From Fidelibacterota bacterium (GTDB taxonomy: Bacteria > Fidelibacterota > UBA8477 > JABMPR01), in NCBI GenBank assembly GCA_016844955.1, contig JAERTH010000098.1, positions 1 through 59,551 on the forward strand: a stretch of DNA of 59,551 nt, in the 5' to 3' direction. Shown here piece after piece: positions 15,413 to 24,569 of this stretch (its first letter is position 1; each line of letters begins with the position of its first letter). The translations under genes and the position numbers were made by a program. The notes beneath the pieces are model-generated. The model was not told the DNA's origin. It searched no databases and worked only from the letters and a program-made list of their open reading frames with translations.

Positions 15413-17374
15413 TTAGACAGTAATCTTGGAGATGGTAAATTTCCACATATATGCAAAACCTGCCAGGGCAATAACAAGCAGGGTTAACCCGATCCCCCAG
15501 TTCCCGAATATCATGTGCCCGATTGCAAATGTCAAACCCCAGATCATGGCCACACCGGCAACCCAGTTCCCAAAGAATCCTTTTGAAACAGGTTGAAGCG
15601 TAGGTGTAATTTTATCTTGTATTGGAGCCCACCACCCACCGGGTTGAACCCGTTGATAAAAGTTAACCAACGTCTCTTCACTCTCAGGTTTGGTCAAAAA
15701 GGTTACAGTAAGCCAGGAAATGATAGAGACTGGTACTATTAATAACAGCTTCAGATGGAATTTCATCGTAATACCGAAGAAAACGGGATCAGGACCAAAT
15801 AATTCATAATCCAGCCCCAGGCCAACGGTCTGATAATAGGCTACAACCTCGAAAATGAGGGCCATTATAAGAGATGTAGCGAGTGCCGTGATCTCTGTCC
15901 AGGCATTGATGCGCCACCAGAACCAGCGCAATATGATGACGAGACCAATTCCTGCTCCCATGGCTGCCATAAACTTCCAGGCTTTTTCAATACTTTGCAT
16001 CTGCATAGCGATGTAGGCTGCGACTACCATCAGAATGACAGTAGCTATCTTGGAGATCACCACATAATGACGTTGGGCCGTATCATGATCTTTAAATTTG
16101 GATTCAGGTTTGATAAAGCGTTTATATACATCGTGAATGAGATAGGATGCTGCCCAATTCAAATGCGTGTCTATGGTGGACATAAATGCAGCTAAAAAGG
16201 AGACGACCAAAAGTCCGCGCATTCCACTCCCCAATAACTCTTTCATGACCAGTGGATAGGCTGCTTTTGTGCCAAGCTCATGTGTACTCAAATCGGTAAA
16301 CATCAGCATGGAGGCCAATGCAACAACAATCCAGGGCCACACCCTCAATGCATAATGGGCCGTTTGGTACCATAGTGTTGCAGCCAGGGCATGACGTTCA
16401 TCCTTGGCGGAACCCATACGTTGGATGATATATCCACCACCATCGGTATTATACATGGACCACCACAAAATGGTCATATAAACCAGGAATTGTGAGAAGG
16501 GTGATTCCCAAAATGCTACCGTGAAGAAACCAGCTTCAGGGACTGGTGGAATAAAACTGAGCGTGTTCTCATTCACAATTGGCGTCACAGCCAATTGTTG
16601 TTTCAGACCATCCAGGGAGGCTGATAATTCAGCACTCCTCAGGGAATCTGTAGCCACCGCAAGTTGCGAGGTCACCTGTTGTATTCCCGCTTCAATGGAA
16701 GCATGCTCGCCAGTAAAGCTACGTAGTTTTTCAAGAATTACATCCATGCCACCGACATAATTCACAGCAATCATAGCCAGTGCCACAGAGCCAACTATGG
16801 CGATTACAAATTGGACCAGGTCAGTGATGACCACACCCCAGAAACCTGAGAGTAAAGAATAGATAACAGCGATCACCACACAGATCCATACTGCTGCCCA
16901 CTTGTCAACATCGAGCATGACTGCGGCAATAGAAGCCATAGCGTTGATCACCCACCCCATGACAATGAAATTGTACATGATAGCAAAGAAACCGACTTTA
17001 AAGAGACGCAACCCAGCAGCGGGTTTACCTGAATATCTCACTTCAATTAATTCATTGTCAGTAAGTACTTCTGCCCTTCTCCACAACCGCGAAAAAAGGA
17101 ATACTGCCAATAAGCCAGCAAGTAATTGATTCCACCAGAACCAATTTTGCCAGATACCAGGACCACGGACAAATTCAGTAACGGCCAGGGGTGTATCGGC
17201 GGCAAATGTTGTGGCCACCATTGAAGTTCCAACCACCCACCAGGGTAGCGTTCTACCGGCCATGAAATATTCGCTGGTAGAGCCTGCAGCTCGTTTATAG
17301 AAAAATATACCAACACCCATGGAAAAGGCGATGTAGGCAATAATGATCGTCCAGTCAAGAAATGAGAGAGCCAT
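15413..17374 (-). CDS. Sodium:solute symporter (SSS family)
   Basis: 653 residues with about thirteen to fifteen membrane segments. Family blocks: FMAGRTLPWWVVGTSMVATT (about 38-58), NYNFIVMGW-like helix, a Na+-binding region AAFMSTIDTHLNWAASYLIHD (about 405-425), and VRY..KP in the early cytosolic loop. SSS proteins couple Na+ entry to uptake of sugars, amino acids, sialic acid and similar solutes. Residues about 210-290 form a longer hydrophilic loop. It lies 32 bases after the AmpG-like permease gene, so import of a wall-derived sugar such as an amino sugar is a reasonable but unproven guess. Confidence 0.88.
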   Translation of the reverse strand: MALSFLDWTIIIAYIAFSMGVGIFFYKRAAGSTSEYFMAGRTLPWWVVGTSMVATTFAADTPLAVTEFVRGPGIWQNWFWWNQLLAGLLAVFLFSRLWRRAEVLTDNELIEVRYSGKPAAGLRLFKVGFFAIMYNFIVMGWVINAMASIAAVMLDVDKWAAVWICVVIAVIYSLLSGFWGVVITDLVQFVIAIVGSVALAMIAVNYVGGMDVILEKLRSFTGEHASIEAGIQQVTSQLAVATDSLRSAELSASLDGLKQQLAVTPIVNENTLSFIPPVPEAGFFTVAFWESPFSQFLVYMTILWWSMYNTDGGGYIIQRMGSAKDERHALAATLWYQTAHYALRVWPWIVVALASMLMFTDLSTHELGTKAAYPLVMKELLGSGMRGLLVVSFLAAFMSTIDTHLNWAASYLIHDVYKRFIKPESKFKDHDTAQRHYVVISKIATVILMVVAAYIAMQMQSIEKAWKFMAAMGAGIGLVIILRWFWWRINAWTEITALATSLIMALIFEVVAYYQTVGLGLDYELFGPDPVFFGITMKFHLKLLLIVPVSIISWLTVTFLTKPESEETLVNFYQRVQPGGWWAPIQDKITPTLQPVSKGFFGNWVAGVAMIWGLTFAIGHMIFGNWGIGLTLLVIALAGFAYMWKFTISKITV

Positions 17375-17405
17375 GCGCTATCCTTTCAATATGAATGAAG
17401 AATTT

Positions 17406-19274
17406 CTAAGTACTTGCTTCTACCTTCTTAATCCCGAAGTCACGCTCGATCTTCACAAAAAAGAGAATCGCAAAACTTGGGATGGTACATAACATGACCC
17501 AAATGAAGAAGTGCTGATAGCCTATGATATCCTGCAACCAGCCCGAAATCATCCCGGGGATCATCATACCCAGGGCCATAAAGGCAGTGCAAATCGCATA
17601 ATGGGAAGTCTTGAATGCGCCTCTCGAGATGTAGATCATGAACATCATGTACGCTGTGAATCCGAAGCCATATCCAAAGGTTTCAAAAGCGACAGCAGGA
17701 ATGATAAGCCATAGGCTGGAGGGCTGTGCGTAGGACAAGAAAATGTAAACAGCATTAGGAATGTTGATCAGCACGGCGAACCACCATAACCATTTTTTCA
17801 AACCGTGTTTTGAAACGGCCATACCGCCCAATATGCCTCCCAGAGTGAGAAAGATCAGGCCAATGGTGCCGTAGGTCAGTCCATACTGTCCTGCCGTCAA
17901 ACCCAAACCCCCAGCTTCACGTGTATCTAGCATGAAAGGTGCTGACAGTTTAACGAGCTGGGATTCACCCAGACGGAAGACCAACATGAAAACAATGGCA
18001 ATACCTATACCGGGTTTCTTAAAGAATGACACAAAAGTTGCGAAGAAATCGGAGATAGCATTACTGATGGAGGCCTCTTCCCTTACCTTTTCGACCGTTG
18101 GCAGGGTAAAACGGTGTGCCAGCCAAAAGACGAAGAACATGGCAGATAAAAAGAAGAATAAGACGGTCCAGGCCAACCTGACGTTACCGGATTCTCCATC
18201 GAAGAGGGCCTGTGAAGGCGCATCCAACTTCTTATCCAGTTGGATCACTGCCATGACGGGTTCATTCCAGTTTTCAGAAGTGAATTCAAAACGGCCTGAG
18301 TTGGTTAGTTTGATACTCTTGTCGCCACTGTCCTGACCAAATGTTACAATGATCGTTTTCTCGGCTTCTGGGGCCTTGGAAAGACGGAAATAGACAGTTC
18401 CCAGGTTGCCGGCATATTCGGTTACTTCTGGCACCTCCGCACCGAAGTTGTCCCGTATCCAATTTTTAAATTTACCCGAGCCGGTTTTTTCGGTCTTCAC
18501 TTCTGCTTTACCGTCCACTTGCTTGATCCTGGCTACCGTCGGATCAGGCTGCCCCTGAGCAATGTTCCATGCCTTGGCCGCAGCAATAATGGAATCGGCG
18601 TAAGTGGTGCTTACCTTTTTAATGGGAATGTTGAGGCTTTTGGGCTCATACACCAGATGCATGTCCCCTGACAAAGCATCCTTACCAAGATCTGAGATTT
18701 GAACCTGCTCCACATTGGTACCTTCGGCAACTGCATTCACCTCAACCCTAACCTTTTTCATTCCAGTGGTATTAATAAGAACGGATACTAGTATGATGAA
18801 AACGCCCTGACCCATGAGCATAGCGACGCGATAGAATGCAGAACGGATGCCGTTATAGAATGCCTGATCGCCCTCGTCAAGACCGATCATGTAAAAGCCA
18901 TCGGCAGCAATATCGTGGGTGGCGGAAGTAAAAGCCATGAGCCACAGAAAAGCGATTGAAAGCTTGAAGAAACTGGTTGTGGGAATAGTCAGTGCTATGC
19001 AGGCAAAGAGAATACCCAGGATAAATTGCATAATGAGAATCCACCACCGCTTGGTCTTGAGATTGTCAACAATGGGGCTCCACAATGGCTTCAGGAACCA
19101 GGGCAGGTAGAGCAATGAGGTGTAAAAGGCAATATCGGTATTGGAGATCCCCAGCATTTTGTACATGACGACGGAGACAACCATCACCACGGTATACGGA
19201 ATCCCTTCTGCAAAATAAAGGCTGGGTATCCAGGTCCAGGGTGAGCGGGTTTTGGTGCTTTGATTGCTATTCAT
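17406..19274 (-). CDS. AmpG-like MFS permease with a large periplasmic insert
   Basis: 622 residues. Helices 1-5 and 6-12 resemble AmpG-type muropeptide permeases (opening WTWIPSLYFAEGIPYTVVMV; TSATHDIAADGFYMIGL; later FGYGFGFTAYMMFMIYIS and SHYAICTAFMALGMMIPG). AmpG imports anhydro-muropeptides across the inner membrane. The unusual part is about 195 residues (roughly 170-366) inserted between helices 5 and 6, a loop that faces the periplasm in this fold. Its second half (VYFRLSKAPEAEKTIIVTF...FEFTSENWNEPVMAVIQ) looks like an Ig/Calx-beta-type sandwich. The neighbours NamZ and GH18 make a wall-fragment substrate likely. Confidence 0.85.
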   Translation of the reverse strand: MNSNQSTKTRSPWTWIPSLYFAEGIPYTVVMVVSVVMYKMLGISNTDIAFYTSLLYLPWFLKPLWSPIVDNLKTKRWWILIMQFILGILFACIALTIPTTSFFKLSIAFLWLMAFTSATHDIAADGFYMIGLDEGDQAFYNGIRSAFYRVAMLMGQGVFIILVSVLINTTGMKKVRVEVNAVAEGTNVEQVQISDLGKDALSGDMHLVYEPKSLNIPIKKVSTTYADSIIAAAKAWNIAQGQPDPTVARIKQVDGKAEVKTEKTGSGKFKNWIRDNFGAEVPEVTEYAGNLGTVYFRLSKAPEAEKTIIVTFGQDSGDKSIKLTNSGRFEFTSENWNEPVMAVIQLDKKLDAPSQALFDGESGNVRLAWTVLFFFLSAMFFVFWLAHRFTLPTVEKVREEASISNAISDFFATFVSFFKKPGIGIAIVFMLVFRLGESQLVKLSAPFMLDTREAGGLGLTAGQYGLTYGTIGLIFLTLGGILGGMAVSKHGLKKWLWWFAVLINIPNAVYIFLSYAQPSSLWLIIPAVAFETFGYGFGFTAYMMFMIYISRGAFKTSHYAICTAFMALGMMIPGMISGWLQDIIGYQHFFIWVMLCTIPSFAILFFVKIERDFGIKKVEAST

Positions 19275-19323
19275 TAGATTTCCTTCACACGGAGTAATTT
19301 GTAATTATCTACATCAACTCAGT

Positions 19324-20646
19324 TTAATGATTGTATATGAAATATTTGCTCTGAATTTGCTTAAATGCTTCAAGTTCACCCTGATAACTCTGGATAATCT
19401 CTTCGGCAGAACTACCTGCATCAACCATTTCCCTTAAGCCAGAGCCACCCCATAGGCGATCCGGTCCACGAGCACTTCTCCAGCCAAATTCTGCGGGATA
19501 ATGCTTTTTGGTGATCACCAAAAGGTGGACCAGGAAATCCACAGCATTGAATTGATTGGGATCGGTGACAAAAATTTTCACTCCATTGACAACTTCACCT
19601 TTGAAGAGTGGGTTCATAGCAACACCGGGCATATCAACAGGGGTATAAGACACCGGTTCAACCGTAAAACCCTGCATACCGGTGGCCAATAATTCGCTGG
19701 CCAGCAGTGCACCATCCATATAGGGTGTACCTACATACTCAAATGGAAAATCAGTTCCCCGGCCCTCGTTGATGCGGACACCTTCAAGGAGACAAAGACC
19801 TGGGTAGGTAAGGGTTTCGTTGGTATTGCGCATATTGGGTGATGGTGGCAACCAGTTTAGATCAGTCTCCGACCAGAAAACATCTCCTGTCCACCCTTCA
19901 CATTCAACGACATGTAATTCCACCACTCCCAATTCGGGAAGCATTTTTTCACCAATGATCATGCGGGCCAATTCACCCATGCTCAGGCCGTATTGGATGG
20001 GTATCTTATATCTTCCGACAAAACTTTCAAAACCATCATCCAGAACATTTCCATCAACCTTGCGGCCAATTGGATTAGGACGATCAAGTATCATGACCGG
20101 AATATCATATTTTGCGCCTGCTTCAAGTACATATCCCATGGTTGAGATATAGGTATAAAACCTTGTACCCACATCCTGGATGTCAAAGATGAGCACGTCA
20201 ATCCCTTTCAGCATTTCAGGAGAAGGTGCATGTTGGGCTCCATATAAACTGTGAATGGGAGCTCTAGTTTTGGCATCAATACCACCTGGAATGGCGTCCC
20301 CCCCCTGCTCCGTTCCTCGAAACCCATGTTCAGGAGCAAAAATGGCTGCAACCGTAATACTGTCTGCCTTGTAAAGCAGGTCAACCAGATGTTCACCTTG
20401 TTTATTGACAGCTGTATGATTGGTGACCACACCGACATTACGGCCCAATAAGGGCTCAAAGCCGAGATTTTGAAGTACATCCAAACCAGTGAAAACTTCA
20501 AGGGGTTCCTGAGGAGGTGTGGATTGTCCAAATTCTTCCACCTGTTCGGCATGGGGTCCAGGAATTTCAGTTTGGGGGGTTCCTGAAGGGCTGGAGGCAC
20601 AACTCCAGATGACTGCCAGCATGATAAGGTAAATAAGATTTTTCAC
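19324..20646 (-). CDS. namZ: NamZ-type exo-N-acetylmuramidase lipoprotein (DUF1343, GH171), copy 1
   Basis: 440 residues. Lipobox around Cys16 (VIWSCASS) places it on a membrane surface. The DUF1343 core is unmistakable: VGVVTNHTAVNKQG, IFAPEHGFRGTEQGGD, DVLIFDIQDVGTRFYTYISTM, ILDRPNPIGR and the later YPGLCLLEGVRINEGRGTD. B. subtilis NamZ of this family releases terminal MurNAc from peptidoglycan glycan ends. It lies 11 bases after the GH18 gene and before the AmpG-like permease. A second copy is at 23120. Whether both have the same specificity is unknown. Confidence 0.88.
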   Translation of the reverse strand: MKNLIYLIMLAVIWSCASSPSGTPQTEIPGPHAEQVEEFGQSTPPQEPLEVFTGLDVLQNLGFEPLLGRNVGVVTNHTAVNKQGEHLVDLLYKADSITVAAIFAPEHGFRGTEQGGDAIPGGIDAKTRAPIHSLYGAQHAPSPEMLKGIDVLIFDIQDVGTRFYTYISTMGYVLEAGAKYDIPVMILDRPNPIGRKVDGNVLDDGFESFVGRYKIPIQYGLSMGELARMIIGEKMLPELGVVELHVVECEGWTGDVFWSETDLNWLPPSPNMRNTNETLTYPGLCLLEGVRINEGRGTDFPFEYVGTPYMDGALLASELLATGMQGFTVEPVSYTPVDMPGVAMNPLFKGEVVNGVKIFVTDPNQFNAVDFLVHLLVITKKHYPAEFGWRSARGPDRLWGGSGLREMVDAGSSAEEIIQSYQGELEAFKQIQSKYFIYNH

Positions 20647-20656
20647 CGAATAACTC

Positions 20657-23095
20657 CTATTTAAGGTAGGTTATGTTTTGCGTGTAAATTTGAGTTCCGG
20701 CGGTTACTTGAACAACGTAAACACCCGAACTTGACCCAATATTAGCCAGGTCATCTATATTTATGTAATTGTCACCATTGCTAACTGTCCGCTGTAATTG
20801 ATGGAGCAGTTGACCCTTTAAATTATACAGATTAATCGTGATTGAAGATTGATCATTACTCTGGATGCGCAAAGAGAATGAACCATTAAAGGGGTTGGGA
20901 TAGGCAGTTGAAACCTGGAATTGATCTGGATACTGGGGGGTTGGATCCACATCGACCATTACTTCCAGGTAGTCAATGACCCGGGACATGATGACATTTC
21001 TGGCTGACTCAGGGTAGATGGCCTCAAAGCCCACACCCAGATAAACCAGTCCACCATTCTTCGTGCTCTCACCAAAGTGACCGAAATATTGTATCCCAGC
21101 ACCACCAACTGCTTCGTAAACAGTGCCATCATACGTCAAATTGCTTATTGAACCACCATAGGGCTTAATCCCATCAGGATAGTCCACATCGTAACTCCCA
21201 TGTGATCCGTCATCAAAGTCGATACCTGATAATCCGGAAAATATTCCAGTATCGAAGCCATTCATGGAATACGCAGAGGTATTGTCGCTGATGTAGTCAG
21301 CTTTTAAATAATTATGATAGAAGTTGATATCGCTGGCTGTTCCATTCTGTTCCAGATCATAACCAATTTCAGATCCAGAGATAAACAGTCTACCTCCAGA
21401 ATCCAGATAGGACATAATTTTTGATTGCTCACCGGGAGAAAATGAGGTGTTTGTACTACCCTCCTCCCCACTAATCCAATCTACAAGATCGTAGTCGGAT
21501 AACTCAACTGACCCGTTTTCTATGGCATCGTTGCTCGCAGCATCAAAAAGGCGACCGTGAGCATGGATAGCTGAGCCATGCTCGATGATGTAATCAAAGT
21601 TGTTGGTTGTCCCTGAGGTTCTTTCAAACCCTTGAACGATTAGGATGCGGGATGTTGCCTCGGTACTGGCTACAGTTCCTAGCACTTCAGAATAGTTGCT
21701 ATGGCCATAATCATTCACATTCCTGGTTTTAATATAGACAGGTTCATTGGCTGTGAGCCCATGAAGCGTGATTTGAGGAGTTGACGAGCTATCGGACAAA
21801 ACAAATGATTCACCATCATAACTGGTATAAACCTGGTATTGGGTGGAATGTGTTGAAGGGGCACAATTGACGCCAATGCTTCCATCACCATTATTGATAA
21901 CTGAATAATAACTGGAAACCTGAGGAGCTGATAAAGCACCAAAGGCATCACTGAGTCCACCCCAGATTTCCGGACTACCACCGTCATACCCAAGCGCCCA
22001 GATACCAATACCCTTAATTCCCATCTCGATAGCATAATTGTATTTGGTTGCCAGACTGAGACTATCATCATACCAGACCTGGTGATGGTCACCATTATTG
22101 TAATTATACCAGGCTCCATGAACCTGAGAATTGTATTGTTTACCATAGGTTTGAGCACGTGATTCTGCAGTGGGGTACAAAATCGATGAGCCACTGGTAC
22201 CATCCACAACCTCTGCATTCATTACGGTACCGACAACCTCCCAATCCCGACCATACCAGGGCAGTCCAAGAATGAGTTGGCTGCCGTCATCACCTGTTTT
22301 GGTAAGATAATCCTCTATTGTTCGCTGAATGTGCCAGCTGGAAAGCCCACTGTATAATGGGGAATTGGGCCCAGCCCGGCTGCTGCCTGACCAGTAATAG
22401 CCGTATGCCATTATCATGAGACCATCTGAATTGTCAGAGAGGTAATCATAATCGTAAGCACTCGACCAATCCACTGAAGGCATGGCAATGCTCACTTCTG
22501 AGCCTGGGATTTGATCATGAAATGCTTGTGTCAAATCATGCATGAAGGTGTTAAAATCATTTCGAGCACTGGAAGGAACGAATTCAAAATCAATATTGAC
22601 CCCATCAGCATTCCCCTGGACAACACGTGCGATGAGATTGTCAATGGCATTCTGTCGATAGATTGCATCGCCGAGCAGGATACCTATCCCTGTGTTGTCA
22701 AAATTGGTAACTGTGACAATGACCTTAACGCCATGACTGTGAGCAAGATCCACCAGACCATTCCAGGGCCAGCCATTTGCGTCAGTGATATTCCCTGAAT
22801 TATCCATTGCCAGATTGAACCAGGCAATATGACTCAGCTGGTTATAATCATAATTTTCCCAGTCAGACCCACGCCAGTAAGGGTGATACCCGAATACCAC
22901 ATGGCTGGGTTCCCGCAGACCGTCTCTCGTGATAAGATCTCGAGGTAAACCCTCAAATTCATCTACATAATCAAAACGGAGCTGACCAAACTGTGCGGAG
23001 TGTTCAGCATGGACTTTCTGGGGCAATTCCTGCGCCAGCACCATATAAGCACTGCTCAACAGGAGAAGTGTCAGAAGTGTCGTTTTGTTTAGAAT
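20657..23095 (-). CDS. Exported GH18-type glycosidase with C-terminal type IX sorting tail
   Basis: About 812 residues if translation starts at ATT 23095. Residues 1-20 then form a signal peptide (LNKTTLLTLLLLSSAYMVLA then QELPQ), preceded by GGAG eight bases upstream. No ATG, GTG or TTG occurs before TTG 23059, which would cut the signal off. GH18 domain about 60-385 has catalytic DGVNIDFEF, YaaH/chitinase-like. Then a fibronectin-III-like domain (about 395-480), a Rossmann-like region with ILIVQGFERT and GGRLFISGSEIGYD, and a tail YPNPFNGSFSL...SGVYVVQVTAG typical of Por/T9SS substrates. Likely a surface or secreted glucosaminidase acting on peptidoglycan or chitin. It sits between two NamZ genes. 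Confidence 0.85.
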   Translation of the reverse strand: MLNKTTLLTLLLLSSAYMVLAQELPQKVHAEHSAQFGQLRFDYVDEFEGLPRDLITRDGLREPSHVVFGYHPYWRGSDWENYDYNQLSHIAWFNLAMDNSGNITDANGWPWNGLVDLAHSHGVKVIVTVTNFDNTGIGILLGDAIYRQNAIDNLIARVVQGNADGVNIDFEFVPSSARNDFNTFMHDLTQAFHDQIPGSEVSIAMPSVDWSSAYDYDYLSDNSDGLMIMAYGYYWSGSSRAGPNSPLYSGLSSWHIQRTIEDYLTKTGDDGSQLILGLPWYGRDWEVVGTVMNAEVVDGTSGSSILYPTAESRAQTYGKQYNSQVHGAWYNYNNGDHHQVWYDDSLSLATKYNYAIEMGIKGIGIWALGYDGGSPEIWGGLSDAFGALSAPQVSSYYSVINNGDGSIGVNCAPSTHSTQYQVYTSYDGESFVLSDSSSTPQITLHGLTANEPVYIKTRNVNDYGHSNYSEVLGTVASTEATSRILIVQGFERTSGTTNNFDYIIEHGSAIHAHGRLFDAASNDAIENGSVELSDYDLVDWISGEEGSTNTSFSPGEQSKIMSYLDSGGRLFISGSEIGYDLEQNGTASDINFYHNYLKADYISDNTSAYSMNGFDTGIFSGLSGIDFDDGSHGSYDVDYPDGIKPYGGSISNLTYDGTVYEAVGGAGIQYFGHFGESTKNGGLVYLGVGFEAIYPESARNVIMSRVIDYLEVMVDVDPTPQYPDQFQVSTAYPNPFNGSFSLRIQSNDQSSITINLYNLKGQLLHQLQRTVSNGDNYINIDDLANIGSSSGVYVVQVTAGTQIYTQNITYLK

Positions 23096-23119
23096 GATGC
23101 TAACTCCACTGCTGATGGT

Positions 23120-24415
23120 TTAATCATAGAGTAAGTATTTTTTGCGCAGTTCTGCGAATTCCTGAAGCGCTTCCTGCCATCCGGCTTCCATATCAAGAGG
23201 ATCTTTGCCTGCCTGAATGTCCAGGCGAATCTGTTCATCCCCCATAACCTTGGTAAACATATTCAAGCGATGGGTATTGGCGAAGAGATCGATCTCTGGA
23301 TAGAGTTCCTGATGTACTGCCAGTATTTGTAAACCAACTAGGTAGGGTTTGTATTGATCCGGATCGCTGACATGCAGCTGGACTCCACCACAAACCTGAC
23401 CCTTATAGCGGCCATAATACGGTTTCACAAAGGTAGGTCTAAAAATAATGCCCTCACCAACTCGTGCTTGTAGCGCCTCGGCAAATTCATGGGGGTTCTT
23501 AATCCAGGGACCACCGGAAAATTCAAAAGGAACCGTAATCCCAACCCCCTCGGATAGCACATGTAATTCACCATAGGTACCAGTTGAGATCATGGGCAGA
23601 ATGGTTGAAGCATCCGGTACATGTGGTGATGTGGGTACCCAGGGTAGACCGGTTTCTTCAAACCACATATCACGGCTCCAACCGGCCACTTTCACAACCT
23701 CGAGATTGCAATTGATACCAAATTCAGTATTAAAGAGCTGAGCCAATTCACCGGGTGTCATAGCGTGACGGTATGGAATGGGGTAGCGCCCCACACCACT
23801 GGCGTGTTCAGGTTTCAGGATATTCCCTTCCATTTGAACTCCGTTGATGGGATTGGGTCGGTCAAGGATGATAACTTTTTTGCCCATGGCCGCCGCGGCC
23901 TTCATTATATATGACATTGAGTAAATGAAAGTATATGACCGCACACCAATATCCTGGATATCAAAGAGAATTACATCCAGATCGGCGATCATCTCGTTGA
24001 TTTCAGTCTGCTTCTTAAGATAGGTGGTAACGGCTTTGATGCCTGAGCTGGGTTCGATTTCCTCTCCAATCTGATCTCCACCATTTTCAGCACCAAATAA
24101 TCCATGCTCTGGTGACATGATCAGAACCACATTGATATGCTCTGGAAGGAGGTTAACACCATGTACCAAGTTTCTGTCCACACAGGTCTGATTGGCCAAC
24201 AGACCATAGCGTAAATCATTGTCCCAGTTACCCTGCTCAATGAAAACTTCCAGACCTGATTTAACCTGCACTGGAGATTCTTTTACGGGAATGGGTGGAA
24301 CCAACACCTCTGGGGTTACTGCAATGGGTGGCTGTGAGCAGGCTGCAAAAAGCAGTATCAAAAGTATCGTGCCAGATCGCAGAATGTTTCCATTTATCTG
24401 TTTCAATGTATTCAT
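23120..24415 (-). CDS. namZ: NamZ-type exo-N-acetylmuramidase lipoprotein (DUF1343, GH171), copy 2
   Basis: 431 residues with lipobox Cys26 (LLFAACSQ). Family blocks match copy 1: YGLLANQTCVDRN, IMSPEHGLFGAENGGDQ, DVILFDIQDIGVRSYTFIYSM, ILDRPNPINGV. The sequences are clearly diverged, so this is an old duplication rather than a recent one. Predicted to remove MurNAc from non-reducing ends of glycan in the periplasm or at the surface. It is downstream of the SpoIID-like gene (155-base gap) and upstream of the GH18 gene. Confidence 0.88.
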   Translation of the reverse strand: MNTLKQINGNILRSGTILLILLFAACSQPPIAVTPEVLVPPIPVKESPVQVKSGLEVFIEQGNWDNDLRYGLLANQTCVDRNLVHGVNLLPEHINVVLIMSPEHGLFGAENGGDQIGEEIEPSSGIKAVTTYLKKQTEINEMIADLDVILFDIQDIGVRSYTFIYSMSYIMKAAAAMGKKVIILDRPNPINGVQMEGNILKPEHASGVGRYPIPYRHAMTPGELAQLFNTEFGINCNLEVVKVAGWSRDMWFEETGLPWVPTSPHVPDASTILPMISTGTYGELHVLSEGVGITVPFEFSGGPWIKNPHEFAEALQARVGEGIIFRPTFVKPYYGRYKGQVCGGVQLHVSDPDQYKPYLVGLQILAVHQELYPEIDLFANTHRLNMFTKVMGDEQIRLDIQAGKDPLDMEAGWQEALQEFAELRKKYLLYD

Positions 24416-24535
24416 AATTGTCTATCCCCTGTTGTTTGGCTAAGCTAGGTTAGTTAATTCCATTTACCAACACTATTTAAAAATCTCCTGGCACGATTCG
24501 ATGTCGGGATTTCAATTGACCTGTTTTTGGAATCT

Positions 24536-24555
24536 TCCCTGATAGGCTCAGGGGA
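24536..24555 (-). other. Weak hairpin after the SpoIID-like gene
   Basis: TCCCTGA/TCAGGG-g-A with a five-base loop, 15 bases past the SpoIID stop, without a T run. Could reduce read-through into the downstream NamZ gene. The rest of the 24416-24569 spacer shows no clear promoter. Confidence 0.35.
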
Positions 24556-24569
24556 TAAAGCTTTAAGAA

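Noticed and set aside
21715..22218. 167-codon frame overlapping the GH18 gene on the same strand
   Set aside because: It lies wholly inside the GH18 domain in another frame, is Met/Val/Leu-biased, and has no family pattern.
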